Source: Homarus americanus (taxonomy: Eukaryota; Arthropoda; Malacostraca; Decapoda; Nephropidae). From it: DNA of 64,000 nucleotides. A program made the translations under genes and the position numbers. Below the pieces are notes generated by a model. It made no database searches, was not told the origin of the DNA, and saw nothing but the letters and a program-made list of their open reading frames with translations. Position 1 is the stretch's first letter; each line of letters starts with the position of its first letter. The stretch is from the NCBI RefSeq assembly GCF_018991925.1, contig NW_024756459.1, forward strand, positions 298,501 through 362,500. The letters are read 5' to 3'. Positions 1 through 10,740 of the stretch are shown piece by piece.

Positions 1-254
1 TTACAGTAACATAATAACCTGTGTTAATTAAACCTACGTCTTTATTAATATTTTTCTTAGAGCATTTTTTTATTTCTAAAACAACCAGGTAATGTATTCA
101 TAGATATTAAGTACAAGTACATATTTACGAATTGTACAACTATCTGTGCATACGTTGTGGTAAACAATATGAGACCATGGATGATAAATTTTGCTATATG
201 AGGGCTGTCACTAGTCACACGTAAAATTTCGGAGCATATCGACCTGCACAGATA

Positions 255-714
255 CAGTGAGTTCTGCTATAATGCGTGTTTTGATAACGCGAATTTGCTC
301 TAACGAGATTTATGAATTAGGAACGATATTTGTATAACGCGAACGCTTGTTTGCTATAAAGCGATTTTTGCTTACTATCAAGAAGCGTTCTGGTGATAGA
401 ATTCCCGTTGATGATCGTAAAAGAAAGGATATAACACTTGAAGAGAAGCTCGATTTTATCAACCTCAAAATCACCCTTCTCCCCCATCAAGTAAAGTGTT
501 ACATTTACTGTATGATTTCATTATTAGATATGAATGTAACATTTATTTAGACTGTGCTATCCTTTGTGTTAGGCTAACTACTAAATTTGTTCGATTTCGA
601 GTAATCTGCACCCAACCCTATTTTCTCCATATGCCCCGTTATTTCTATTACGCGATTTTCTATAACACGATATTTTACAAGAACACAATTATCGCGTTAT
701 AGCAGAACTACCTG
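255..714 (+). mobile_element. Tc1/mariner (pogo/Tigger-like) non-autonomous relic
   Basis: The two ends are inverted copies: AGTTCTGCTATAAYGCG lies at 260-276 and its reverse complement at 693-709, and the match extends outward to CAG at 255 and CTG ending at 714 (about 19 of 22 positions agree). TA dinucleotides sit directly outside both ends (253-254 and 715-716), as expected for a Tc1/mariner target-site duplication. The interior repeats short TATAACGCGAA-type words near the left end. At 416-466 it encodes RKRKDITLEEKLDFINL, which resembles the start of the CENP-B-type helix-turn-helix of pogo/Tigger transposases. At 460 bp it lacks room for a catalytic DDE domain, so it is an internally deleted copy. 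The family assignment rests on ends, TSD and one motif. Confidence 0.72.
416..466 (+). pseudogene. CENP-B N-terminal-like helix-turn-helix remnant of a Tigger-type transposase
   Basis: Within a short open frame (347-550, no ATG at its upstream end) residues read RKRKDITLEEKLDFINL. Basic residues followed by LTLEEKLxxI is the usual beginning of the CENP-B/Tigger DNA-binding fold. The rest of the frame (rich in Y, C, I) shows no homology I recognise, so only the first helix region survives. It lies inside the inverted-repeat element, which supports the call. The match is short, so chance similarity cannot be fully excluded. Confidence 0.55.
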
Positions 715-1286
715 TAGTTGTTTTAGCTACTGTACATGGCATAGTAAATAATAATACTTTACTAACTGCAACTTGTTATTAAATACAACTACCAAATTAC
801 TCATAATATACAGTAAATAGCAATAATAACCTACTCTTGCTATTACAGTCTTCAAATATTAATACAAAGTTTAAAGACGATAGAATTTTCACTAAAGTAT
901 AACTATATATGATACACCTTATATATGCTTTACCTGTGATTGCGTGTCAGTGAGGTGTGAGGATCCTTTAAGAAACACAGACAAGGCGTATAGGCACTGC
1001 ACTCAACAGCCTTCACTTGCCAAACTGTAAAGTAAGAGCGGTATAAAAAATTGTTCCGTAAGCTGCATTACCAATAGTTTAGTATTCAGAAATAAGTGTA
1101 ATTAAATGTAAAAATATGAAATACAGGTACAGTAAGTAGCTCCCACGTGATGACTGTATCCTAGAGCTTTTAAAAGTTATTACAGTATTTCCAGCACTCG
1201 GAAGATACAAGATTAATATTCAAATGAAACTTTATACGGAAGAAATGACAGAAATGGAGTATTGCTTATGTGAGTGAAATGTGGGG
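715..1286. other. AT-rich intergenic DNA, nothing recognised
   Basis: No open frame of interest, no tandem array and no transposon end were seen. The segment holds scattered short A/T runs only. Confidence 0.6.
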
Positions 1287-1472
1287 GTCATCCTGTCTGA
1301 ATATTAACCACGCTGACGTTAACTTAACCTAACTTACCTTAACCTAACCTAATTTAATCAAACCTAACTTAATCTATTCTAACCTATCTCACCTAACTTA
1401 ACCTAATGCAACAAGTTCTAACCTATCCCCGCCAGGTAAAGTTAGAAAATTAATCAACAGGTGATCTAAATG
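1287..1472. repeat. Inverted-arm element with CCTAA core, copy A
   Basis: The right end (about 1450-1471) reads AATCAACAGGTGATCTAAAT, the reverse complement of the arm motif shared with the copies near 43.2, 49.3 and 56.9 kb. The left end begins TCATCCTGTCTGAATATTAA. Between the arms are about 110 bp of degenerate CCTAACTTAACCTAA repeats. The arms are diverged, so the boundaries are approximate. Confidence 0.45.
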
Positions 1473-1758
1473 TACTGTTTCTCAATCATTAGAGTGAATT
1501 AAAATCTTCATGAACTGTATTAATTCTGAAATGGTTATCCCTGTAATTGTTTTTGTGTCTATTATTGATTTTTTTAATTACTAACTGGAACTAAAGATAG
1601 AGAATTGCCTTTAAGTGTAATACAGGTTAGAGTGAGGTGTCATGGACAAAACCCTCACCTGTAATTACTTCGCTGTCACCTGTTACAATGACTACATCCT
1701 GCCTCCTCCAAACACACTGACAACCACCTAAGCTAATACAATCACCTCAATCACATAC

Positions 1759-1966
1759 CCACCACCACGATATACACCAGCATCATACCACCACACACCC
1801 ACCATCACGACATACACCAGCATCATACCACCACACACCCACTTACTAACCTCCCAGCATCACCCCTCACCACCACACACCCACCATCACGACATACACC
1901 AGCATCATACCACCACACACCCACTTACTAACCTACCAGCATCACCCCTCACCAACACACACCCAC
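1759..1966. repeat. Tandem array, ACCAGCATCATACC-type units
   Basis: Imperfect units containing CATACACCAGCATCATACC and CCACCACACACCCAC are repeated three to four times. A longer variant (with CTTACTAACCTMCCAGCATC) occurs twice, giving a nested pattern. No coding signal. Confidence 0.75.
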
Positions 1967-3951
1967 TCCTTGCCTTCAGCTATCACGCCTACCGCCAGTC
2001 ACAACAACCCACACGACACATCAACAATAATATCTCACTAAATGCAACATACACGCCTTCAATTTAATGTCACGTCGACAGTGAGAGAAGTGTGAGGAGT
2101 GTGTGTGTATATATATAACCCCGGCATGGCGTCATCACCTGTGTACATGGGTGTCAACTACTACACCATATTTCCCAACATGTTTTATTCATAAAGGTAT
2201 TTAGGATCACATGAAGACCCTAGAGGTTATTTTACCTGTAGAGGGGGATGCCGTAGAGAAGTGATTAGTGAACTATCTCCCCTAAAACACACAAACGCTT
2301 ATGTTAACCTCACCTAACGTACTTCTAACATAACATAACATAACCGGACCTAACATAATATAAAGTAACAACCTAACCTAACTATTAAGGAGTAGTACCA
2401 GAGGCTGAAAATTTAAATAAAAATCTCGAAAATACTCAAAAGTAATAATAATTAAAATATGAATACAGTATACTTGTAAAAGATCATAGAAGTATTTACA
2501 AACATTTCTGACAAGCTAAAAATATCACAGCTAAAGTAAAGTGTTACAACAAGGGATAATTACTACACTGTAAATAATATTAATAACAGCAATGTGATGG
2601 CTCAGTGGTGACCATATTGTTGCAAGACAAGAAAGTGTCAGTGCCGTGTCCGAGGTGGTAGGGGTGATCAGTACGGACACAACCAACATAGTCTAGTCAC
2701 CGGTGTGGTCATGGTCACCTGGAAGTGAAAATGACTGTGTGGTGAGTGACCGATTTGTGTGAAGTGATCGTCCATGAGGGCTGAAACACACTTTCCCAGG
2801 AGTGTGGCTTTGTCTAGTGCTACGACACAAAGCGAGTTTTTAACCCGCCCCTCCCATAAATTCTTCAACCTGTTTAATAAGGAAAATTACCTTAAAAGTT
2901 CAATCTTACTATTTATTTACACGTTATCAATTCAGGACCCATAAACAAAACACACCGCTTCCCTCTAACTATTGATTAAGGGTAAAATTCACTATGTAGT
3001 CAACCTTATCAGAAACATGAAAGACGTAAACAAACAAACGGAACAACCACCGAGTACACCCCTTCCCCTTAACACCCCTTTTTGGAACTCATAACCTCGA
3101 GGCACCTGAGGACTGATGGTGGGAGGAGGGGGAGGGTATAAATTAATGGTCAACATCCAGACAGCGAGGATATGAAGGTCAGTGGCCAGCAGGAAGCTCT
3201 TCACTCTGATGTTAAGTGGTCACTCAACCTTGGGTCCGCTACACCAATCTAAAACGCTCTACACTCACCTGTTTTACCTGTGTGTTTCTTCATTTTACTA
3301 TTACATATAATAATACATACTGCAGGTAGCCAGTAACTTCAATACTACATAATAGTACATATTGACGGTAGCTATTTAATTCAATATTAACTAATCTAAC
3401 ACTGATCTAATCTTAATACCCCAGGCAGTGTTACGGTGTTTAAGTGAATTAACCTAAGGAGGTGAAGCTTCTCTAGTATATGACAAAAAAACGTAAACTT
3501 ACACAGCAGCTTATGATTCAACCATCACTTTATATCATGATTTGTCATTTAATTTCTACCCTACGAAGCGGAAAGTGAAATCAGGTACGAATTCCAGTAC
3601 TGTACATTACTACTTCTGAGAACCTCCTTGTCTCACCCAGCTACTGACCTCAACCACCCCTCCATCCCCTTTCCATCTACGGACAGACGATAGACGATAA
3701 ATCACAGCGAATAACATCCCCACCCGTGTTATTAATGACGACCTGTGGCTTATTATATCGCCTCATTACTTAAAAATAACATCATAGGAAAAACAACTAT
3801 GTACCATGGATGAAGCTGTCATTTAGTGAAGAATATACATTACGGATTACTGGAAACTTATATGTGATTTGTCCGAATGATAAATAGGTATTGTTATTTA
3901 CAGGGTAGAAATATATTTTATCAAGTTATTTTAAGTGAGGGTATATTGGAG
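1967..3951. other. AT-rich intergenic DNA with a degenerate AACATA/CCTAA patch
   Basis: Positions about 2300-2390 hold short AACATAACATAACC/CCTAACC words. A TATATATATAACC run near 2109 precedes a 22-codon frame starting at 2126, which is too short and unsupported to call. Two minus-strand frames of 66 and 70 codons have no recognisable domain and biased composition. Nothing else was recognised. Confidence 0.55.
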
Positions 3952-4812
3952 TGCTCTATTTTTCCCTAGTGCTATATTGTTTCCCTAGTGCTGTATTGTT
4001 TCCCTAGTGCTATATTGTTTCCCTAGTGCTATATTGATTCCCTAGTGCTATATTGTTTCCCTAGTGCTGTATTGTTTCCCTAGTGCTATATTGTTTCCCT
4101 AGTGCTATATTGTTTCCCTAGTGCTATATTGTTTCCCTAGTGCTATGTTGTTTCCCTAGTGCTATATTGTTTCCCTAGTGCTGTATTGTTTCCCTAGTGC
4201 TATATTGTTTCCCTAGTGCTATGTTGTTTCCCTAGTGCTGTATTGATTCCCTAGTGCTATGTTGTTTCCCTAGTGCTATATTGTTTCCCTAGTGCTATAT
4301 TGATTCCCTAGTGCTATATTGTTTCCCTAGCGCTGCATTGCTCTAGTGCCATATTGTTCTCTAGTGCCATATTGTTTCCTAGTGCTGTATTGATTCCCCT
4401 AGTGCTATGCTGTTTCCCCTAGTGCCATATTGTTTCTCAGTACATAGTCAGTTTCAGTGCCATATTGATCTCAGTGCCATATTGTTTCTAGTGCTGTATT
4501 GTTTCTAGTGCCATATTGTTTCTAGTGCCATATTGTTTCAGTGCCATATTGTTTCTATATTGTTTCTTAGTGCTGTATTGTTTCCCTAGTGCTGTATTGT
4601 TTCCTAGTGCTGTATTGCTTCTAGTGCTATATTGTTTCCCTAGTGCTGTATTGTTTCCCTAGTGCTGTATTGTTTCCCTAGTGCTATATTGTTTCCCTAG
4701 TGCTGTATTGTTTCCCTAGTGCTATATTGTTTCCCTAGTGCTATATTGTTTCCCTAGGGCTATATTGATTCCCTAGTGCTATATTGTTTCCCTAGTGCTA
4801 TATTGTTTCCCT
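3952..4812. repeat. 19-bp minisatellite (TTTCCCTAGTGCTATATTG)
   Basis: About 45 head-to-tail copies of TTTCCCTAGTGCTATATTG, with TATA/TGTA variation at the last A/T positions. The middle section (about 4330-4620) is eroded: CCC is often lost and GCTATA becomes GCCATA. Flanking copies are nearly identical. There are no unique spacers, so this is not a CRISPR-like array. Confidence 0.95.
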
Positions 4813-7261
4813 TATTAAATAAATATAACCATTCCTTAGCATTGTTATAGGTTAGATTAGGTTCAACAAGGTAAAGTACGGTTAGGTTAGGTCAGGGTAA
4901 GGTAGTTAGATGATGAGTTTCACTTACAGTTGGTATAAATTTAATTACACGATTGGTTCTATTTAAATATCAATTCCAGTTAAAAAAAATCTGAAATATA
5001 ATAAATTACTCTGAGGTAATAATTCCTAAGCGCATTACAGTACAGGGAACATGCGTTAATTATGCATACCTACATACATGGGGGGACTAATGTATGGTAA
5101 AAAGAGGCAATAGAGTTGATGACTCGTGAGGGATAGTGTAGATGTATCATACTGTATACTAAACCTCTGGTACACAAGGCGGCAGTGTGGGCGGCATTAC
5201 AATCAAACGTCTTCATTTCCCCAGCTGTGACATTAGGTACTTCTTCCTAGCTAGGTGGACCAGGTGTGTCCCAGACGTAAACTAGAGCCCCTTAAGACGT
5301 AAACCAGAGCCCCTTAAGACGTGTGGTGAGTGCTGTGTCCACCCAACCACTGCAGACTTGATGTATGTTCGTGTGGTTAAAATACATTAATGTTTACCTA
5401 ATGACAGCGGGAAACTTACTTGTTTATATTGTGATGGAGGTCAGGTCACGTTCTTTGACCAGCAGTGGTGAGTAAGGTCACGTTCCTGGACCAACAGTGA
5501 CGTGTTGACAAAGCTTGCAGCCATTCGTGGTACAGTTAGCAGCCCCTCTTCTGCCATCTGAGCGGTATGTGGGTTAGAATTCCGCAAGGGCAATAGTGTT
5601 TTAGTAAATCAGGTCTTACCTTTACAAAAGATATCCACTATATAAACTGTTTTTATGTCCCTTTGATATTTTCTAAAAAAAAAATACAACTTTACCGTAA
5701 AAATCTTAGGCAGCTAAAAGTCCCACTTCCGCTCTTTAAATTATGAAAAAGTACACAATCCGCAAATAACAAGAACTATTGAGTCATACTGAGGTAAATA
5801 TAGTAGAGGGTGACACTTCCAGGCGCTTTCAAAAGAACATGCTCAGTCGACTCCCTCAACACTCACACAATCTCTCTTCACGCCATCAATACTTTATAAC
5901 CTCTACTCGCACCAGGGTTTATATGTATATTAAACAATTTAGATGGAGTTAGGGCTTCGTTATCTCTCTGGCCTTGCTGGGAATATTGCTACGAATGAAA
6001 AATATTGCAGATAACTTCTGTATTCATTTTAGTGAGGACGTTGTGTTTGTTTGTGTGTGAGGGAACAACTGTTTTCAACGTGTATGTGTCATTAATATTC
6101 TCCTCTGCAGTATCATTATGTTATGTTAAATGAGGCGGGTCCTAGACTCCCCTGAAAATTGTGAAATACCTTCAAGTTAAGGAAAGTTGATTGACGTTTG
6201 AAAACCATTTTCAGGAGGAGTAGAGAGCAGCTGCTGTAAAGGTCACGAGTCAACATATTCTTGCTACACGTCAACGTTATCTCTCAAGGTGTGTCGCGCC
6301 AGATACCTGGACCTCCTGAAAAGGTAAGGACCACATTTACAAGAGGGAGAAGTTGACGCTCGCCAACTCGCCAAAATGCGTGGGTGAGGAAGGTGAGGGA
6401 GAGCAGGTCACACATTGTACCTCACCACCACGCGATTCACTTACCCTGGCACGTCATCATCATCCATTAACATCTGAGGCAATTTGGATTAATATCTGAT
6501 AACTGACAAAGTATTAAATCGGCCTTAATTGACCTCTAAAGACATATGTATTCATTATATCACAATTGATGTAGCTAATTACATAAACCAGACTGCAAAT
6601 ACGAGAAAAATCCATTCAATATGGCGCCAAAATTACCCAGAGACTTCCATAACTATATTTACTCTCATCCTCACTCAAGGGAAAGAACTAATGTCTATGG
6701 CTTTGAGACTTCCAACTAAGACCGCCAATAACACAGTTTAATGATGGTCAGAGAATTCCAACACCTGGTTCTGTTCCCGGGAATACAGACCCAAATTCCC
6801 ACTTGAGAACTGCGCAGCTTACTTATACCTAATGCTTGTGTAATGCTTATAGTGTGAAGGAGTCTCTCCTGTTACTCAATTTTTTCAACCCTTCTTTTCA
6901 TTCATTATCCCAGGCTAGATTATGCTTGAAAAGTTAGGTTAAATTTGACTATATTAGGCCTATTTTAGGTTAGGCTGGGTTAAACCAGGTTAGATTAACT
7001 CAGATTCGGTAAGACATGAGGAATTTAGTTTAGGTTTGGTTAGGTTAGTTTAGCTTAGGTTAGATTAGATTACCCCAGGTTAAGGCAAGGTAAATATACA
7101 TACCCTTAGTTTATCACGTGTATCTTGCTAACAACACCAATGGCCCTTCAGGTACAGTACTCAGTCATCCATCATCGAAGCTTGAACTCTGTATCGTTTC
7201 ATGTTGGACCCTGTAATGGTTAGGTTAGGTTAGGTCCTGCTTGCTCTCATAAATATCTATC
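4813..7261. other. Intergenic DNA with small duplications and TTAGG-like patches
   Basis: Contains a 24-bp duplication (GACGTAAACTAGAGCCCCTT, 5274-5322) and a roughly 34-bp imperfect duplication rich in GGTCACGTTC (5440-5512). Degenerate TTAGGTTAG words occur at 4850-4905, 6930-7090 and 7215-7240. A 70-codon plus-strand frame at 6529-6741 has no recognisable domain. No gene is called. Confidence 0.6.
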
Positions 7262-7455
7262 CAACACACACACGGCTCAACACACACGGCTCAACACACA
7301 CGGCTCAACACACAGGCTCAATACACACGGCTCAACACACACGGCTCAACACACACGGCTCAACACACACGGCCCAACATACACGGCTCAACACACACGG
7401 CTCAACACACGGCTCAACACACGGCTAACACACAAGGCTCAACACACACGGCTCC
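7262..7455. repeat. 14-bp minisatellite (CAACACACACGGCT)
   Basis: About 13-14 head-to-tail copies of CAACACACACGGCT, with two-base CA-length changes and a few substitutions (CGGCCC, AAGGCT). Confidence 0.92.
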
Positions 7456-7683
7456 CAAACAAAAAACCAAAACACATCCGGATCTACAGCCACTTCTCTC
7501 ACAACAAACCTCTTTCATTAATTAGGATTTAATGCAGAACAATTTGGTCCACTACACCGGCCACCATACAACACGGTGTTGACGTCACCTGGTCGATTGT
7601 GTTAGTAATTAATGAGACTCATCAATACCCAACCCGGATGAGTAAACAAAATAGCTTGTAGCGTGTTACCTCCGTAGGGCCAA

Positions 7684-7825
7684 ATTGAGTCCCTCCTTCC
7701 CTCTCTCCTGCCCAATTCTCCATCCAGCCCACCCTCCTCCAAGCCCACCTCCCTTCCATCCAGCCCACCCTCCAGCCCAGCCTCCCCTCCCCCAACTCAC
7801 CCTCCCACCCCCCTACCTCACCCAC
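7684..7825. repeat. Pyrimidine-rich imperfect repeat (CCAGCCCACCCTCC)
   Basis: Short CCAGCCCACCCTCC/CCTCCAAGCC units repeat on a C/T-dominated strand. Open frames of 64-67 codons on both strands here come from the repeat. The flanking 7456-7683 and 7826-8007 hold nothing recognised. Confidence 0.75.
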
Positions 7826-8007
7826 GTGCTGTACATGTCAACATTGTTTTCGTTCACTCACACACAGACATACATGTAAGCATTATCCTACAGGTGCTTC
7901 ATATCTATACATATAAACTTAATAACTGCTTGTCAATATTCTTTTATATGGGTGTCAATATTATTTTTGGTCATAAATACTTTGTTTTATTCCTGTCATA
8001 CACCTGT

Positions 8008-8196
8008 TCCCCTCCCACATGTCAACAATTTCCCTCCCACATGTCAACAGTCACCCTCCCACATGTCAACAGTCACCCTCCCACATGTCAACAGTCACCC
8101 TCCCACATGTCAATAGTTCCCCTCCCACATATCAACAGTCACCCTCCCACATGTCAACAGTCACCCTCCCACATGTCAATAGTTCCCCTCCCACAA
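8008..8196. repeat. 21-bp minisatellite (CCTCCCACATGTCAACAGTCA)
   Basis: Nine copies of a 21-bp unit with core CCTCCCACATGTCAACAG; variants end in TCA, TTT or TTC. A 21-bp period is a multiple of three, so all frames free of stop stay open and give protein-like PPTCQQSPSHMS repeats. I regard those frames as artefacts. Confidence 0.93.
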
Positions 8197-8482
8197 TACA
8201 TATCAACTCTGTTCTTTAGAAGGAATTAATATCAGACTGCCGCCCCTAACACCCCAGCCCCGTGTTCATATCTTCTAGTAATTAAATGGAAGTCTGTCCT
8301 CTCCTCTTCCCCTCACTCTCTCCCCTCACCCTCCCCCCCCCATATATATCCCTCCTTACATCCTATATATAGATACATGTTCACTCATCTCCTATATGTA
8401 TTTACCCTTATGTACTGTATATATTTCCCTTTAGCATGTACTGTATATCCTGTTATTACCCTAATTACATCACAATAAAAAT

Positions 8483-10612
8483 AAACCATCCTTACCTAAC
8501 CTTCCTAACCTTAACCATCCTAACCTAACCTTCCTAACCTAAACCATCCTAACCTAACCTTCTTAACCTAAACCATCCTAACCTAACCTTCCTAACCTAA
8601 ACCAACATCCCAACCGAACCCTTCCCAACCCAAACCATCCCAACCCAACCTTCCCAACCCAACCATCCTAACCTAACCTTCCAACCCCAAACCATCCTAA
8701 CCCAACCTTCCTAACCCAAACCATCCCAACCCAACCTTCCTAACCCAAACCATCCTAACCTAACCCTTCCTAACCTTAACCATCCTAACTAACCTTCCTA
8801 ACCCAACCATCCTAACCTAACCTTCCTAACCCAACCATCCTAACCCAACCTTCCCAACCTAAACCATCCTAATCTAACCTTCCTAACCCAAAACCATCTA
8901 ACCCAACCCTTCCCAACCCAAACCATCCCAACTCAACCTTCCAACCCAAACCATCCTAACTCAACCTTCCTAACCTAAACCATCCTAACCTAACCTTCCT
9001 AACCTTAACCATCCTAACCTAACCTTCCTAACCTAAACCATCCTAACCTAAAACCATTTACAACTCAACATCCTAACTATTAAACCTAAACCATCCTAAC
9101 TAACCATTTCATCCAAACCATCCTAACCTAACTTTCAACCCACATCTAACAACCTTCTAACCTAAACCATCCTAACCTCAGCCCTAACTAAACCATCCTA
9201 ACTAACCTTCTTTAACTTCATCTAACCTAACCTTTAACCTAAACCATCCCTAACCTAACCTTCAACCTAAACCATCTAACCTAACTTCCTAACTAAACCA
9301 TCTAACTAACCCAACCTTAACCATCCTAACCTATTCCTAACCCAAATAATCTAACCTAACCTTTCCCTATAACCATCCTAACTAACCTTCCTAACTAAAC
9401 CATCCTAACCTAACCTTCCCTAACCTAAACCATCCTAACCAACCTAACACCAACCATCTAACTAACCTTCTAACCTAAACCATCTAACCTAACCTTCCTA
9501 ACCTAAACCATCCTAACCTAGCCTTCCTAACCTAAACCATCCAACCAAACCTTCCTAACCTAAACCATCCAACCCAACCAAACTCTAACCTATCTTCAAC
9601 CCAAACCATCCTAACCTAACCTTCACAGCAACAACCATCCTAACCTGAATTCCTAACCCAAACCATCCTAACTAAACCCTCCCAACCAACCATCCCTCAG
9701 CACTTCAACCCAAACCATCCTAACCTAAGCCCACAACCCTAGTAATCTAACCCTAACAGCTAACACCATCCCTAACCCCTTCTTCCTAACCTTAACCATC
9801 CCAACCTAACCTTCCTAACAAACCATCCCCTAACCCCTAACCGTCCTATCTTAGCTAACCATCCCTAAACAAACTCCTAACCTAACCTATACAAACCATT
9901 AACCGAACCTTTCCTAACCTAAACCATCCTAACTAACTTCCTAACCTTAACCATCCCTAACCTAACCTTTCCTAACCCAAACCATCTCCTAACCTTCCCT
10001 AACCTCCATCCAACCTAACCTAACCTAAACCATCCTAACCTAACCTTCCTAACCTAAACCATCCCAACCTAACCTTCCTAACCCAAACCATCCTAACCTA
10101 ACCTTCCTAACCTTAACCATCCTAACCAACCTTCCTAACCCAAACCATCCCAACCTCAACCTTCCTAACCTTAACCATCCTAACCTAACCTTCCCAACCT
10201 TAACCATCCTAACCCAACCTTCCCTAACCTAAACCATCCTAACCTAACCTTCTAACCCAAACCATCCTAACCCAACCTTCCTAACCTAAACCATCCCAAC
10301 CGAACCTTCCTAACCCAAACCATCCTAACCTAACCTTCCTAACCTTAACCATCCTAACCTAACCTTCCTAACCCAAACCATCCTAACTAACCCTTCCCAA
10401 CCTTAACCATCCCTAACCTCCTCCTTCCCAACCTAAACCATCCTAACCCAACCTTCCTAACCTAAACCATCCTAACCTAACCTCCCAACCTAAACCATCC
10501 TAACCTAACCTTCCTAACCTAAACCATCCTAACCCAACCTTCCTAACCTAAACCATCCTAACCTAACCTTCCTAACCTAAACCACCCTAACCTAACCTTC
10601 CTAACCTAACCC
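8483..10612. repeat. Large 29-bp minisatellite with CCTAA core
   Basis: About 70 copies of a unit close to 29 bp made of ACCATCCTAACCTAACC plus TTCCTAACCTAA. The unit reads as diverged telomere-type CCTAA pentamers with AT and TT insertions. Outer parts (8483-9040 and 10020-10612) are regular. The middle (about 9050-10010) is broken by many one- to several-base deletions. No coding potential. Confidence 0.93.
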
Positions 10613-10740
10613 AATACCTACCCTTAATATAATCCATCTTCACCAGACCACAGCCTCTATTTCACCCCACTCGAGGACTATATAACTCACACGATCTGTC
10701 AGGGCTGTAAGACTCCACCTCCTACAACCTGAGGTCCACC
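10613..10740. other. Spacer between two CCTAA-core arrays
   Basis: About 128 bp of non-repetitive sequence (CCACTCGAGGACTATATAAC and similar) separates the 29-bp and 42-bp arrays. No feature recognised. Confidence 0.7.

Noticed and set aside
2100..2195. TATATATATAA followed by a 22-codon frame
   Set aside because: The spacing from TATA to ATG is too short for a normal transcript leader, and no homologue is recognised.
3952..4812. CRISPR-like direct repeats
   Set aside because: Repeats are contiguous without unique spacers and the context is eukaryotic.
7894..8229. 111-codon frame with PPTCQQSPSHMS repeats
   Set aside because: The 21-bp period is divisible by three and keeps frames open; it is a DNA minisatellite.
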